A DNA stretch of 8,885 nt from Aquabacterium sp. (GCA_017989885.1 JAGNPA010000053.1:1-8885), one strand, 5' to 3'; positions 1 through 6,578 are shown, numbered from the stretch's first letter. Numbers and translations: made by a program. The notes: generated by a model from the letters alone, not told the origin.

Positions 1-809
1 GCACTCAGTGGCGCACGGGGCGCCCCGGCTGTCACCTCGGGTGCCTGTGGGGGCGGTTCGGCGACATGGGCATGGACGCTCTGCCATGCGAGGCCGAGTT
101 CCGTGGCGTGGCCGTGGGCCAGCAGCAAATGGGTGACGGGGGAGTCGGCCTGTACGCTGGCTGCCAGTTGCGTCAGCAGGGCATCGAGCGGGGCGTTCGC
201 ATAGCAAAAAATGGACATGACACCCTCGCCGGGCGCCCAGGGGATGCCATGGCGGTGCAGCCACGCCTGGCGTGCGGGGGTGTCCCAGGCGGCGCGGCGG
301 GCAAGCAGGTCGGGTTCGCGCAGCAGGCCACCCGTAGCCGGCGTGAAGCCAGGGTAGAAAAAGCGCTTGCGCAAGCCGGCGCCGGGGCCGTGCCAGACGG
401 GGGAGGGCAGGCCGTGGCTGCGCTCGACATAGTCTTCGGCGCTGAGGTATTCCAGGTTCACCCACTGGGGCGGAATGGGCCGCTGCATGCGGGCGACAAA
501 GGCATCGGGCAAGTTGCAACCAAAGGCTTCGATGACGACATCGCCGGGTGTCAAAGGGTGCGCGTCCGGCAGGGCTTCGGCGTCAGCCCAGTGGCAGACG
601 GTGACGCCAGGCTGGCCGCGCCCCGTCTGCAGGCCCAGGTCGGCGTCTGCGCTCCAGCTCACCTGTGGGGCCATCCATTGCAGAACTCGGGCGTCGTCCA
701 CCCACAGGCGCACCTGATGGCCGCGCTGGCCCAGGTCTGAGGCCAGGCGCCAGCACACCCCCATGTCACCGAAGTTGTCGATGACGCGACAGAAAAGATC
801 CCACAGCAT
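1..809 (-). CDS. earP: EarP, elongation factor P arginine rhamnosyltransferase (C-terminus cut by window edge)
   Basis: EarP transfers rhamnose from dTDP-beta-L-rhamnose to a conserved arginine of elongation factor P in the cytoplasm, which lets EF-P rescue ribosomes stalled at polyproline. Read on the minus strand, the frame is open for 269 full codons from the ATG at 809-807. The family N-terminus is clear: [20 protein letters not shown] at residues 3-22. D11 and D15 match the two aspartates (D13 and D17 in Pseudomonas putida) known to be needed for activity. Further on come [18 protein letters not shown] (120-137), FFYPGFT (150-156), TGGLLRE (159-165) and [10 protein letters not shown] (199-208). 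Full proteins have about 370-380 residues, so the last quarter, with the nucleotide-sugar-binding glutamate (E273 in P. putida), lies beyond the left edge. The start is fixed because the conserved WDLFC block begins two codons later. The gene is divergent from uvrC. In many relatives efp follows earP; that would be outside the window. Identification is by remembered family motifs. Confidence 0.95.
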   Translation of the reverse strand, partial: MLWDLFCRVIDNFGDMGVCWRLASDLGQRGHQVRLWVDDARVLQWMAPQVSWSADADLGLQTGRGQPGVTVCHWADAEALPDAHPLTPGDVVIEAFGCNLPDAFVARMQRPIPPQWVNLEYLSAEDYVERSHGLPSPVWHGPGAGLRKRFFYPGFTPATGGLLREPDLLARRAAWDTPARQAWLHRHGIPWAPGEGVMSIFCYANAPLDALLTQLAASVQADSPVTHLLLAHGHATELGLAWQSVHAHVAEPPPQAPEVTAGAPRAPLS

Positions 810-816
810 GGCGCGG

Positions 817-822
817 ATTATG
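817..822 (-). promoter_or_regulatory. Candidate -10 box of earP, placing transcription start at the ATG
   Basis: On the minus strand this reads CATAAT, five of six matches to TATAAT. Exactly seven bases separate it from the earP ATG at 809-807, so a typical start point would fall on or next to the A of the start codon. No Shine-Dalgarno-like sequence lies between. No good -35 box is visible 16-18 bases upstream, which is the main weakness. Confidence 0.4.
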
Positions 823-855
823 GCAACCCATGGGCGTGGAGGGCGCGCGCTCGGG

Positions 856-861
856 GACAAT
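856..861 (+). promoter_or_regulatory. Candidate -10 box of uvrC
   Basis: The hexamer GACAAT matches four of six bases of TATAAT, including the important A2 and T6. It ends eight bases before the uvrC ATG at 870, so transcription would begin about one to three bases ahead of the start codon. There is no Shine-Dalgarno sequence in front of uvrC and no recognisable -35 box. The call rests mainly on the similar arrangement at earP and pgsA. Confidence 0.3.
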
Positions 862-869
862 CGCATCCC

Positions 870-2945
870 ATGAGTGAGCCGATTGACGTACAGGATTCAT
901 CCAACGAGGGCGCCCCACCGGGGCCAGACCTGGAGCGCGAGCGCGAGCTGATCTGGGCGCGCCTGCTGCAGGAGGTGAGCAGCTTGCCCGCCTTGCCGGG
1001 TGTGTATCGCTATTTCGACGCCAAGGGCGATGTGTTGTACGTGGGCAAGGCGCGCGACCTCAAGCGTCGGGTGTCGAGCTACTTTCACAAGAACCACGGC
1101 GGTTCGCGCATCGGGCACATGGTCTCGAAGATCGTGCGGATGGAGACAACCGTGGTGCGCAGCGAGGCCGAGGCGCTGCTGCTGGAAAACAACCTCATCA
1201 AGACGCTCAACCCGCGCTTCAACATCCTGTTTCGGGATGACAAGAGCTATCCGTACTTGAAGATTGCCTCGCACGCGTTCCCGCGCATGAGCTACTACCG
1301 GGGCGCGGTGGACCGCAAGCATCGCTACTTTGGCCCCTTTCCGAATGCCTGGGCGGTGAAGGAAACCATCCAGTTGCTGCAGAAGGTGTTCCAGATCCGC
1401 ACCTGCGAGGATTCGGTTTACAACCACCGCACGCGCCCGTGTCTGCTCTACCAGATCAAGCGTTGCAGCGGCCCGTGCGTGGGGCTGGTGAGCGACGAGG
1501 ACTACCGCAACAGCGTGGCTCAGGCCGAGCGCTTCTTGCTGGGCGAGCCCGAGGCGGTGATGGCCGATTTGCAGCACCGGATGATGGCCCACGCCGAGCG
1601 CATGGAGTACGAAAAAGCGGCGGAGTTTCGCAACCAGATCTCAGCGCTGTCGACCGTGCTGCACCAGCAGTCGGTGGACACGGTGATGGACAAGGACGTG
1701 GACGTGCTGGCCGTGAAGGTGAGCGGCGGACGGGCCTGTGTGAACCTGGCCATGGTGCGGGGCGGCCGCCATCTGGGCGATCGGGCACATTTCCCGGTGC
1801 ACGTGCAGGACCATGTGTTGGCGCCGGATGAGGTGGACGAGGCCGGTGATGAGCGCGCGCAGGGCGGTGGGTCGCCTGAGGCGGATGCCCTGGTGCAGGC
1901 GATCGAGGTGCGGGTGCTGGAGGCCTTTCTGGCGCAGCACTATCTGGGCGGTGCGGTGCCGTCTTTGTTGATCCTGAGCCACCCTGTGAACCCCGAGCTC
2001 ATCGCGGCGCTGGCAGAGCAGGGCGGCCGCAAGATCACGGTGGTGCACCAGCCGCGTGAGCAGCGTCGGGCCTGGCTGGAGATGGCCATCAAGGGCGCGG
2101 AGTTGTCCCTGGCACGCCTGCTCAGCGAAGAAGGCTCGCAACAGGCGCGCACGCGCGCACTGGTGGAGGCACTCAACCTCGATCTGGACCTGGATGCCCG
2201 CGAGGCTGGGCTCGACGATGCGGCCGAGACACCTGAAGAGGGCGAGGCGAGCGCGCCGGCAGCGCCCCTGGCTGCGGTGCACGACCCGCTGGCGGGTTTG
2301 CGCATCGAGTGTTTCGACATCAGCCACACGGCGGGCGAGGCCACGCAGGCATCGTGCGTGGTGTACGAGGGGCACAAGATGCAGCCCTCGCAGTACCGTC
2401 GCTACAACATCGCGGGCATCACACCGGGCGATGACTACGCGGCGATGAAGCAGACCCTGGAGCGCCGCTACAGCGCGGCTGGCACCAAGGCCGCCCGGGT
2501 GCCCGACCTGGTGCTCATCGACGGGGGCAAGGGGCAGGTGGCGATGGCCCGGGACGTGTTTCAGGCCCTCGGCTTGCCCTTGTCCATCATCGTGGGGGTG
2601 GAGAAGGGCGAGGGGCGCAAGGTGGGCCTGGAGGAACTGGTGTTTGCCGATGGGCGGCCCAAACTGGCCTTGTCGCCCAGCTCGGCGGCGCTGATGCTGG
2701 TGGCGCAGATTCGGGACGAGGCGCACCGCTTTGCCATCACCGGCATGCGCGCGCGGCGTGCCAGCGTGCGCACCGGGGGCAGTCGCCTGGAAGACATTGC
2801 CGGGGTCGGCCCGAAGCGCCGTGCGAAACTGCTGCAGCGGTTTGGCGGCGTCAAAGGTGTGGCATCCGCGAGCGTGGAAGAACTGGCAAGCGTGGAGGGA
2901 ATTTCGCATGAACTGGCAGAAGAAATCTACAAAGCCCTGCGCTGA
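870..2945 (+). CDS. uvrC: UvrC, excinuclease ABC subunit C
   Basis: UvrC makes both incisions around a DNA lesion in nucleotide excision repair, acting with UvrB after UvrA loads it. All expected domains are present in 691 residues. The GIY-YIG nuclease (about 38-120) has GVY at 44-46, YVGK at 57-60 and E106 in LLLENNLIK, the probable metal-binding glutamate for the 3' cut. Four cysteines at 179, 191, 199 and 203 have the 12/8/4 spacing reported for the E. coli [4Fe-4S] ligands. A UvrB-binding UVR motif lies near 229-264. The RNase H-like domain for the 5' cut has FDIS (D483), LIDGGKGQ (D551) and DEAHRF (H619). Two helix-hairpin-helix motifs end the protein (640-690). It is about 80 residues longer than E. 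coli UvrC: an N-terminal extension of ~25, an acidic stretch at 319-340 and an acidic/Ala-Pro linker at 436-470. The ATG at 870 has no Shine-Dalgarno sequence. The stop overlaps the next gene by 38 bases. Confidence 0.98.
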   Translation: MSEPIDVQDSSNEGAPPGPDLERERELIWARLLQEVSSLPALPGVYRYFDAKGDVLYVGKARDLKRRVSSYFHKNHGGSRIGHMVSKIVRMETTVVRSEAEALLLENNLIKTLNPRFNILFRDDKSYPYLKIASHAFPRMSYYRGAVDRKHRYFGPFPNAWAVKETIQLLQKVFQIRTCEDSVYNHRTRPCLLYQIKRCSGPCVGLVSDEDYRNSVAQAERFLLGEPEAVMADLQHRMMAHAERMEYEKAAEFRNQISALSTVLHQQSVDTVMDKDVDVLAVKVSGGRACVNLAMVRGGRHLGDRAHFPVHVQDHVLAPDEVDEAGDERAQGGGSPEADALVQAIEVRVLEAFLAQHYLGGAVPSLLILSHPVNPELIAALAEQGGRKITVVHQPREQRRAWLEMAIKGAELSLARLLSEEGSQQARTRALVEALNLDLDLDAREAGLDDAAETPEEGEASAPAAPLAAVHDPLAGLRIECFDISHTAGEATQASCVVYEGHKMQPSQYRRYNIAGITPGDDYAAMKQTLERRYSAAGTKAARVPDLVLIDGGKGQVAMARDVFQALGLPLSIIVGVEKGEGRKVGLEELVFADGRPKLALSPSSAALMLVAQIRDEAHRFAITGMRARRASVRTGGSRLEDIAGVGPKRRAKLLQRFGGVKGVASASVEELASVEGISHELAEEIYKALR
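2894..2900 (+). promoter_or_regulatory. Ribosome binding site of the lipoprotein gene, inside uvrC
   Basis: GGAGGGA lies in the last codons of uvrC, with the GGAGG core nine bases before the ATG at 2908. It decides the start of the lipoprotein gene: the open frame extends upstream to an ATG at 2731, but only 2908 has this signal and gives a sensible lipoprotein signal peptide. The ten-base string GTGGAGGGAA (2892-2901) recurs at the same distance before hupB. Confidence 0.8.
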
Positions 2946-3462
2946 CGGGCCTGGCACGCGCGCCAGCCTGTTGGGGGTGATGGCTTTGTCTGCCTGGCTG
3001 GCAGGATGCGGTCTGCTGCCCTCGGACAAGGGGGTGCCGCCGCCAAGCAAGGCGCCGCCAGCCGGGGTGCCCAGTGCCGAGCCGGCCCGCCCAGGCGCGC
3101 CGCGTGTGGTGAAGCTGGCCCCGCCCGACACGCCGCGGAACTGGGCCCATGCGCGTGAGCAGGCCGCTCGGCGCATGGTGGCAGCCAGCCCTGGCCTGAG
3201 CTACTCGGGATCATCTCCCCAGGTGCTGCTGGCCATTCCGGTGCTGACCATCGAGTTGAACGCCGATGGCTCCGTGCGCCACATCGATGTCATGCGCTAC
3301 CCCAGTCAGGCACGGGACACGGTGCAGCTTGCCATCCAGGCCGTGCGTCGCGCCGCGCCGTTTGGCAATGTTTCCAGGCTGCCACGCCCCTGGAAGTTCA
3401 ATGAGACGTTTCTGTTCAATGAGCAACGTCAGTTCAAACCGATGACACTGGATCGCCGGTGA
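2908..3462 (+). CDS. Small lipoprotein with TonB-C-like C-terminal domain, function unknown
   Basis: This 184-residue protein is not one I can name. The N-terminus carries charged residues (K5, K6, K9, R18), a hydrophobic segment at about 20-33 and the lipobox LAGC at 31-34. C34 should therefore be lipidated after cleavage by signal peptidase II. The next residue is Gly, not Asp, which favours sorting to the outer membrane. A Pro/Ala-rich linker (about 45-75) leads to a C-terminal region (about 105-172). There, [17 protein letters not shown], a helix-like stretch with [13 protein letters not shown] and a closing WKFNETFLF resemble the TonB C-terminal fold. That fold normally binds periplasmic partners. 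The linker could span from membrane to periplasm, but there is no N-terminal TonB anchor helix and no ExbB/ExbD gene nearby. The gene starts 38 bases inside uvrC in another frame and ends 38 bases before pgsA, so it is probably co-transcribed and translationally coupled with uvrC. The GGAGG site fixes the start. Confidence 0.8.
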   Translation: MNWQKKSTKPCADGPGTRASLLGVMALSAWLAGCGLLPSDKGVPPPSKAPPAGVPSAEPARPGAPRVVKLAPPDTPRNWAHAREQAARRMVAASPGLSYSGSSPQVLLAIPVLTIELNADGSVRHIDVMRYPSQARDTVQLAIQAVRRAAPFGNVSRLPRPWKFNETFLFNEQRQFKPMTLDRR

Positions 3463-3488
3463 GGGCCGCCGACGGCCGTGGTTCACGG

Positions 3489-3494
3489 CACAAT
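3489..3494 (+). promoter_or_regulatory. Candidate -10 box of pgsA, placing transcription start at the ATG
   Basis: CACAAT (four of six matches to TATAAT) ends six bases before the pgsA ATG at 3501. An initiation point seven bases downstream would coincide with the A of the ATG. No Shine-Dalgarno motif lies in the 38-base gap after the lipoprotein gene, and the -35 region is unconvincing. The gene may also be read through from uvrC. Confidence 0.3.
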
Positions 3495-3500
3495 GCTGCG

Positions 3501-4067
3501 ATGTTTCTCACATTGCCCACCATGCTCACCTGGGCGCGGATCGTTGCGATCCCGCTCATCGTCGCTGTGTTCTATCTGCCCTGGTCGCCAGCACAGATCA
3601 ATTTGACGGCGGCCGTTCTGTTTGTGGTGGTGGCCGCCACCGATTGGCTGGATGGCTGGCTGGCACGTCGCCTGAACCAGACCTCGGCTTTCGGTGCCTT
3701 TCTGGATCCGGTGGCCGACAAGTTCCTGGTGTGCGCGTCGATCCTGATCTTGCTGGATCTGGATCGGGTGAGCGCGCTGGTGGCCTTCATCATCATCGGG
3801 CGCGAGATTGCGATTTCTGCCCTGCGGGAGTGGATGGCCAAGATCGGCGCCTCGGGCAATGTGGCCGTGCACATGCTGGGCAAGCTGAAAACGGCCACCC
3901 AGATGGGGGCCATTGTGTTCTTGCTGCTGGATGCCGATGTGTTCGGACTGTTTCACAGCCTTGAGGTGGGTACCTGGTTGATCTACATCGCCTGCGCGCT
4001 CACGATCTGGTCGATGATTTACTACCTGCAGAAGTCTTTGCCGGACATCCGAGCCAAGTCACGCTGA
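3501..4067 (+). CDS. pgsA: PgsA, CDP-diacylglycerol-glycerol-3-phosphate 3-phosphatidyltransferase
   Basis: PgsA joins CDP-diacylglycerol and glycerol-3-phosphate to phosphatidylglycerophosphate, the committed step to phosphatidylglycerol and cardiolipin, in the inner membrane. The 188-residue product fits the family (about 180-190). The CDP-alcohol phosphotransferase signature D-x2-DG-x2-AR-x8-G-x3-D-x3-D is complete: D48, D51, G52, A55, R56, G65, D69 and D73. These aspartates bind the metal ions and do the chemistry. Hydrophobic membrane segments are visible near 13-27, 35-47, 76-86, 91-102, 135-145 and 157-175. The N-terminus [16 protein letters not shown] is typical of PgsA, where N is usual in place of this T (LPNxLTxxR). 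The frame is open upstream to an ATG-less start at 3459, but the family N-terminus and length favour the ATG at 3501. Adjacency to uvrC matches E. coli, where uvrC is directly followed by pgsA. Here a lipoprotein gene separates them. hupB begins 32 bases later. Confidence 0.96.
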   Translation: MFLTLPTMLTWARIVAIPLIVAVFYLPWSPAQINLTAAVLFVVVAATDWLDGWLARRLNQTSAFGAFLDPVADKFLVCASILILLDLDRVSALVAFIIIGREIAISALREWMAKIGASGNVAVHMLGKLKTATQMGAIVFLLLDADVFGLFHSLEVGTWLIYIACALTIWSMIYYLQKSLPDIRAKSR

Positions 4068-4085
4068 GATTTTTCGTTGTACTGT

Positions 4086-4093
4086 GGAGGGAA
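4086..4093 (+). promoter_or_regulatory. Strong ribosome binding site of hupB
   Basis: GGAGGGAA precedes the GTG start codon at 4100, with the GGAGG core nine bases away. It supports use of GTG as the start, which also matches the usual HU N-terminus (MNKSELI). The surrounding string GTGGAGGGAA (4084-4093) is identical to that before the lipoprotein gene and at the same distance. Confidence 0.8.
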
Positions 4094-4099
4094 GTTTTC

Positions 4100-4372
4100 G
4101 TGAACAAGTCCGAGTTGATTGAACACATTGCCCAACAGGCAGACATCTCCAAGGCGGCCGCAGGCCGTGCGCTGGAGGCGGTGATCGGTGGCATCCAGGC
4201 TTCCCTCAAGAAGGGCGACAACGTGTCGCTGTTGGGTTTTGGCACCTTCGCGGTGAGCACCCGTGCCGCACGCACCGGCCGCAATCCGCGCACCGGCGCC
4301 GAGATCAAGATCAAAAAGGCCAAGGTGCCCAAGTTCCGCCCAGGCAAGGCCCTGAAGGACGCCCTCAATTAA
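4100..4372 (+). CDS. hupB: HU family DNA-binding protein
   Basis: HU is a small dimeric nucleoid protein that binds and bends DNA without strong sequence preference; it compacts the chromosome and helps replication, recombination and repair. The product has 90 residues, the standard HU length. It begins [11 protein letters not shown] and has the HU/IHF signature from GFGTF (46-50) through RTGRNPRTG (58-66), with P63 at the tip of the DNA-binding arm where the intercalating proline sits. The C-terminus [15 protein letters not shown] is also typical. HU is favoured over IHF because of the exact length, the RNP arm tip and the C-terminal sequence. Translation starts at GTG with a strong Shine-Dalgarno site. 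In E. coli the order is lon-hupB-ppiD; here ppiD again follows, after an inserted tRNA gene. lon is not upstream and pgsA takes its place. I see no convincing promoter in the 32-base gap after pgsA, and no terminator before the tRNA. Confidence 0.96.
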   Translation: MNKSELIEHIAQQADISKAAAGRALEAVIGGIQASLKKGDNVSLLGFGTFAVSTRAARTGRNPRTGAEIKIKKAKVPKFRPGKALKDALN

Positions 4373-4374
4373 TG

Positions 4375-4380
4375 TAAGAT
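4375..4380 (+). promoter_or_regulatory. Weak candidate -10 box for tRNA-Val
   Basis: TAAGAT (four of six to TATAAT) begins right after the hupB stop codon and lies 19 bases before the mature 5' end of tRNA-Val. The matching -35 position (4352-4357, CTGAAG) is poor. The tRNA may instead be processed from a hupB read-through transcript. Confidence 0.25.
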
Positions 4381-4399
4381 AGCCGGCTTGAGTGCGATC

Positions 4400-4475
4400 G
4401 GGTGCTTAGCTCAGTTGGTAGAGCGGCGCCCTTACAAGGCGTAGGTCGGGGGTTCGAGCCCCTCAGCACCCACCA
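4400..4475 (+). tRNA. tRNA-Val (anticodon UAC)
   Basis: A full cloverleaf of 76 bases can be drawn. The acceptor stem is GGGTGCT with AGCACCC (4465-4471), the discriminator is A4472, and CCA is encoded at 4473-4475. The D-stem is GCTC/GAGC, and the anticodon stem GCGCC/GGCGT closes the loop CTTACAA with TAC at positions 34-36. The variable loop is AGGTC. The T-arm is GGGGG-TTCGAGC-CCCTC with one G-U pair. It decodes GUA and, by wobble modification, other valine codons. The CCA overlaps a possible 5-bp hairpin, CCATC/GATGG (4473-4477 with 4483-4487), which may affect 3' trimming or be chance. Confidence 0.97.
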
Positions 4476-4497
4476 TCCCCCCGATGGGCACTTCTGC

Positions 4498-4520
4498 AAG
4501 GCGAACCCAGGTTCGCCTTT
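4498..4520 (+). terminator. Hairpin terminator after tRNA-Val
   Basis: A perfect 9-bp stem, AAGGCGAAC with GTTCGCCTT, encloses the loop CCAG (4507-4510). The T-run after the stem is short and broken (T, then GTGTTAT), so this is a moderate intrinsic terminator. It probably ends the hupB-tRNA-Val transcript and separates it from ppiD. Confidence 0.75.
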
Positions 4521-4533
4521 GTGTTATCTGGGC

Positions 4534-4552
4534 CACGCTTGAAGTCAGCGTG
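4534..4552 (+). repeat. Small inverted repeat in the ppiD leader
   Basis: CACGCT (4534-4539) and AGCGTG (4547-4552) are perfect six-base inverted arms separated by seven bases. It lies in the 81-base gap between the tRNA-Val terminator and the ppiD ATG, so it could be an operator or RNA hairpin, but an inverted repeat this short is also expected by chance. No convincing promoter is visible in this gap. Confidence 0.25.
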
Positions 4553-4601
4553 ACACCGATTCCCAAGCTACAGCAGGCCAGTCTCCAACTGACCAACAGC
4601 C

Positions 4602-6539
4602 ATGTTTGAATTCGTTCGCAGAAACACCCGCATCCTCCAGCTGATTCTGGTTCTGTTGATCCTGCCTTCCTTTGTGTTGGTCGGCATGGAAGGGTATTCG
4701 CAGTTCACCGACGGTGCCGGCACCGTGGCCAAGGTGGGCAAGCAGAAGGTGTCCCAGCAGGAATGGGACAACGCGCACCGCAATTTTGTGGAACGCCAGC
4801 GCTCTCAGCGCCCCGATCTGGACATCAGCCTGTTTGACCAGCCCGAGGTGAAGCAGCAGTCGCTCGACGCCCTGATTCGCGAGTACGTGTTGCTGATGGC
4901 CGCGAACGACCAGCACCTGACGGTGCCAGCGGGCCGCATCATGCGCATTTTTGCGAACGACCCGCAATTTGCCGCTTTGCGCAACCCCGATGGCACGGTC
5001 AACAAGGCTTTGCTCGAAGCCCGTGGCATGAGCCCGCTGCAACTTGAAACCATGCTGCGCCAGGAGCTGACGGTGGCCCAGGTGTTGGGTGGCGTGCAGA
5101 TGTCCAGCCATGGTGCACAGCAGTCGACCCGTGCTGCGGTGGACGCCCTGTTCCAGGTGCGCGACGTGCAATGGGTGAAGTTCGAACCCAAGGCCTATAT
5201 GGCCCAGTTGAACCCGACGGCAGAACAGCTGCAAGCCTTTTACAAGGACCCGGCCAATGCCGCGTGGCTGACCACGCCCGAGCAGGCTGACGTGCAGTAT
5301 GTGGTGCTGGATCTGGACACCTTGAAGGCGCGCGTGTCGGTGTCGGACGACGAACTGCGTCGCTCCTACAAGGAAAACATCCAGCGCTATTCGACCCCGG
5401 AAGAGCGCCGTGCCAGCCACATCCTGATCAAGGCTGAGGCCAGTGCTTCGGCTGACGAGAAGAAGGCGGCGCGCGCCAAGGCCGAGCAACTGCTGGCACA
5501 ACTGCAGAAGAACCCTGCGCAGTTCGCCGAACTGGCCCGCAAGAATTCGGATGACCCAGGCTCGGGTGCCAATGGCGGTGACCTGGACTTCTTTGCGCGT
5601 GGCGACATGGTCAAGCCGTTTGAAGAGGCCGCCTATGGCCTCAAGCCTGGCCAGATCAGCGGCCTGGTGGAGAGTGAGTTTGGCTTTCACATCATCCAGT
5701 TGACGGGTGTGCGTGGTGGCGAGACCAAGCCGTTCGAGGCTGTGCGTGCCGAGATCGAAGACGATGCCCGCAAGCAACTGGCCCAGCGCCAGTACGCCGA
5801 AGCGGCCGAGAAGTTCACCAACATGGTGTACGAGCAGTCGGACAGCCTGCAGCCGGTGGCCGACGAGCTGAAGCTGCCCGTTCAAACGGCCAATGGTGTG
5901 TTGCGTCAGCCGGGTTCCAAGGACCAAGGCGATCTGTCGAACCGGCGTCTGCTGGACACGCTGTTCGATGCGACCAACCGCAGCAAGGGTCACAACACCG
6001 AAGCGGTGGAAGTGGGCACGAACAAGTTGGTGTCGGCGCGCATTGTGAAATACCGCCCGGCCGCCTTGATGCCTTTCGACCAGGCTCAAGCCCAGGTGCG
6101 TGAGCGTTGGATGACGGCGCAGGCCCTGAAGGCCGCACGTGCCGACGCCGAGCAGAAGATGGCACTGTGGAAGCAGTCCCCGGAGAAGGCGGCGTTGCCG
6201 GCTGCGGTGCAGATGTCGCGCCGCACGGTGTTTGCCCAGCCCGCTGCGGTGCTGGATGCGGCCTTGCGTGTGCCTGAGGCACAGTTGCCCGCTTGGACCG
6301 TGGTGAGCCTGGGCGATGAAGGTGTCGCCCTGTTGAAGGTCAACAAGGTGGTCCCTCTGGAAGTCAAGCCTGAAGAACTCAAGGAAATGCAGGCGCAGTT
6401 CGGTGGCTACTGGGCGCGTGCCGAGGCCGATGCCTACTACCGTGCCCTCAAGCGCGAGTACAAGGTCGAGTACCTGAACGAAGGCAAGAGTGTGGTGGAG
6501 AAAGCCACCGCAGCCCAAAAATCTGCGTCGGCCTTGTAA
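4602..6539 (+). CDS. ppiD: PpiD-type periplasmic folding chaperone, SurA_N and parvulin domains
   Basis: PpiD is an inner-membrane-anchored chaperone that sits at the SecYEG exit and helps newly exported proteins fold in the periplasm. The 645-residue product starts with the family N-terminus MFEFVRRNTR, a single membrane helix (about 11-28, ILQLILVLLILPSFVLVG) and then GMEGYSQF. A SurA_N-like helical chaperone region with VAKVGKQKVSQQEWD (42-56) and a long helical stretch runs to about 260. The parvulin domain covers about 265-368, with ASHIL (H273), GGDLDFFARGDMVKPFE (325-341) and GFHII (H363). A second helical region (about 380-530) and a tail follow. Length is close to E. coli PpiD (623). 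It lies downstream of hupB as in E. coli, but a terminator and tRNA-Val separate them, so it needs its own promoter. No Shine-Dalgarno sequence is seen before the ATG, yet the conserved N-terminus makes this start secure. Unlike what I recall for E. coli PpiD, the prolyl isomerase motifs look intact. Confidence 0.94.
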   Translation: MFEFVRRNTRILQLILVLLILPSFVLVGMEGYSQFTDGAGTVAKVGKQKVSQQEWDNAHRNFVERQRSQRPDLDISLFDQPEVKQQSLDALIREYVLLMAANDQHLTVPAGRIMRIFANDPQFAALRNPDGTVNKALLEARGMSPLQLETMLRQELTVAQVLGGVQMSSHGAQQSTRAAVDALFQVRDVQWVKFEPKAYMAQLNPTAEQLQAFYKDPANAAWLTTPEQADVQYVVLDLDTLKARVSVSDDELRRSYKENIQRYSTPEERRASHILIKAEASASADEKKAARAKAEQLLAQLQKNPAQFAELARKNSDDPGSGANGGDLDFFARGDMVKPFEEAAYGLKPGQISGLVESEFGFHIIQLTGVRGGETKPFEAVRAEIEDDARKQLAQRQYAEAAEKFTNMVYEQSDSLQPVADELKLPVQTANGVLRQPGSKDQGDLSNRRLLDTLFDATNRSKGHNTEAVEVGTNKLVSARIVKYRPAALMPFDQAQAQVRERWMTAQALKAARADAEQKMALWKQSPEKAALPAAVQMSRRTVFAQPAAVLDAALRVPEAQLPAWTVVSLGDEGVALLKVNKVVPLEVKPEELKEMQAQFGGYWARAEADAYYRALKREYKVEYLNEGKSVVEKATAAQKSASAL

Positions 6540-6563
6540 AAGGGTGCGAAATCGCGCTATACT
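6534..6563 (+). promoter_or_regulatory. Promoter of tRNA-His, overlapping the end of ppiD
   Basis: A -35 box TTGTAA (6534-6539, four of six to TTGACA) and a -10 box TATACT (6558-6563, five of six to TATAAT) are separated by 18 bases. Transcription would start near 6570, about nine bases before the mature tRNA. The -35 box contains the ppiD stop codon TAA (6537-6539). This is the best two-box promoter seen in the window. Confidence 0.7.
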
Positions 6564-6578
6564 TTAAATCTGTTCTGC

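Noticed and set aside
66..740. Plus-strand open frame of 224 codons opposite earP
   Set aside because: The minus strand has continuous EarP motifs over the same bases; the plus-strand product has no recognisable features.
2731..2907. Upstream extension of the lipoprotein gene to an ATG at 2731
   Set aside because: It would add 59 codons that only shadow the uvrC helix-hairpin-helix region and would bury the signal peptide. The GGAGG site points to 2908.
1641..3176. Minus-strand open frame of 511 codons opposite uvrC and the lipoprotein gene
   Set aside because: It spans two well-supported plus-strand genes and shows no domain or signal of its own.
3459..3500. Upstream start for pgsA at GTG 3459
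   Set aside because: The added 14 residues are charged and unlike PgsA N-termini, which begin directly with the [14 protein letters not shown] sequence.
2696..3783. Two E. coli Chi octamers GCTGGTGG (2696-2703 and 3776-3783), notable with recC nearby
   Set aside because: Both encode Leu-Val in frame with favoured CTG-GTG codons in a GC-rich genome, and the Chi sequence of this organism is unknown, so two copies are not evidence of function.
4545..6518. Long minus-strand open frame of 657 codons opposite ppiD
   Set aside because: It mirrors ppiD almost exactly, its translation is rich in His, Leu, Gln and Arg with no recognisable domain, and GC-rich genes often leave long antisense frames open.
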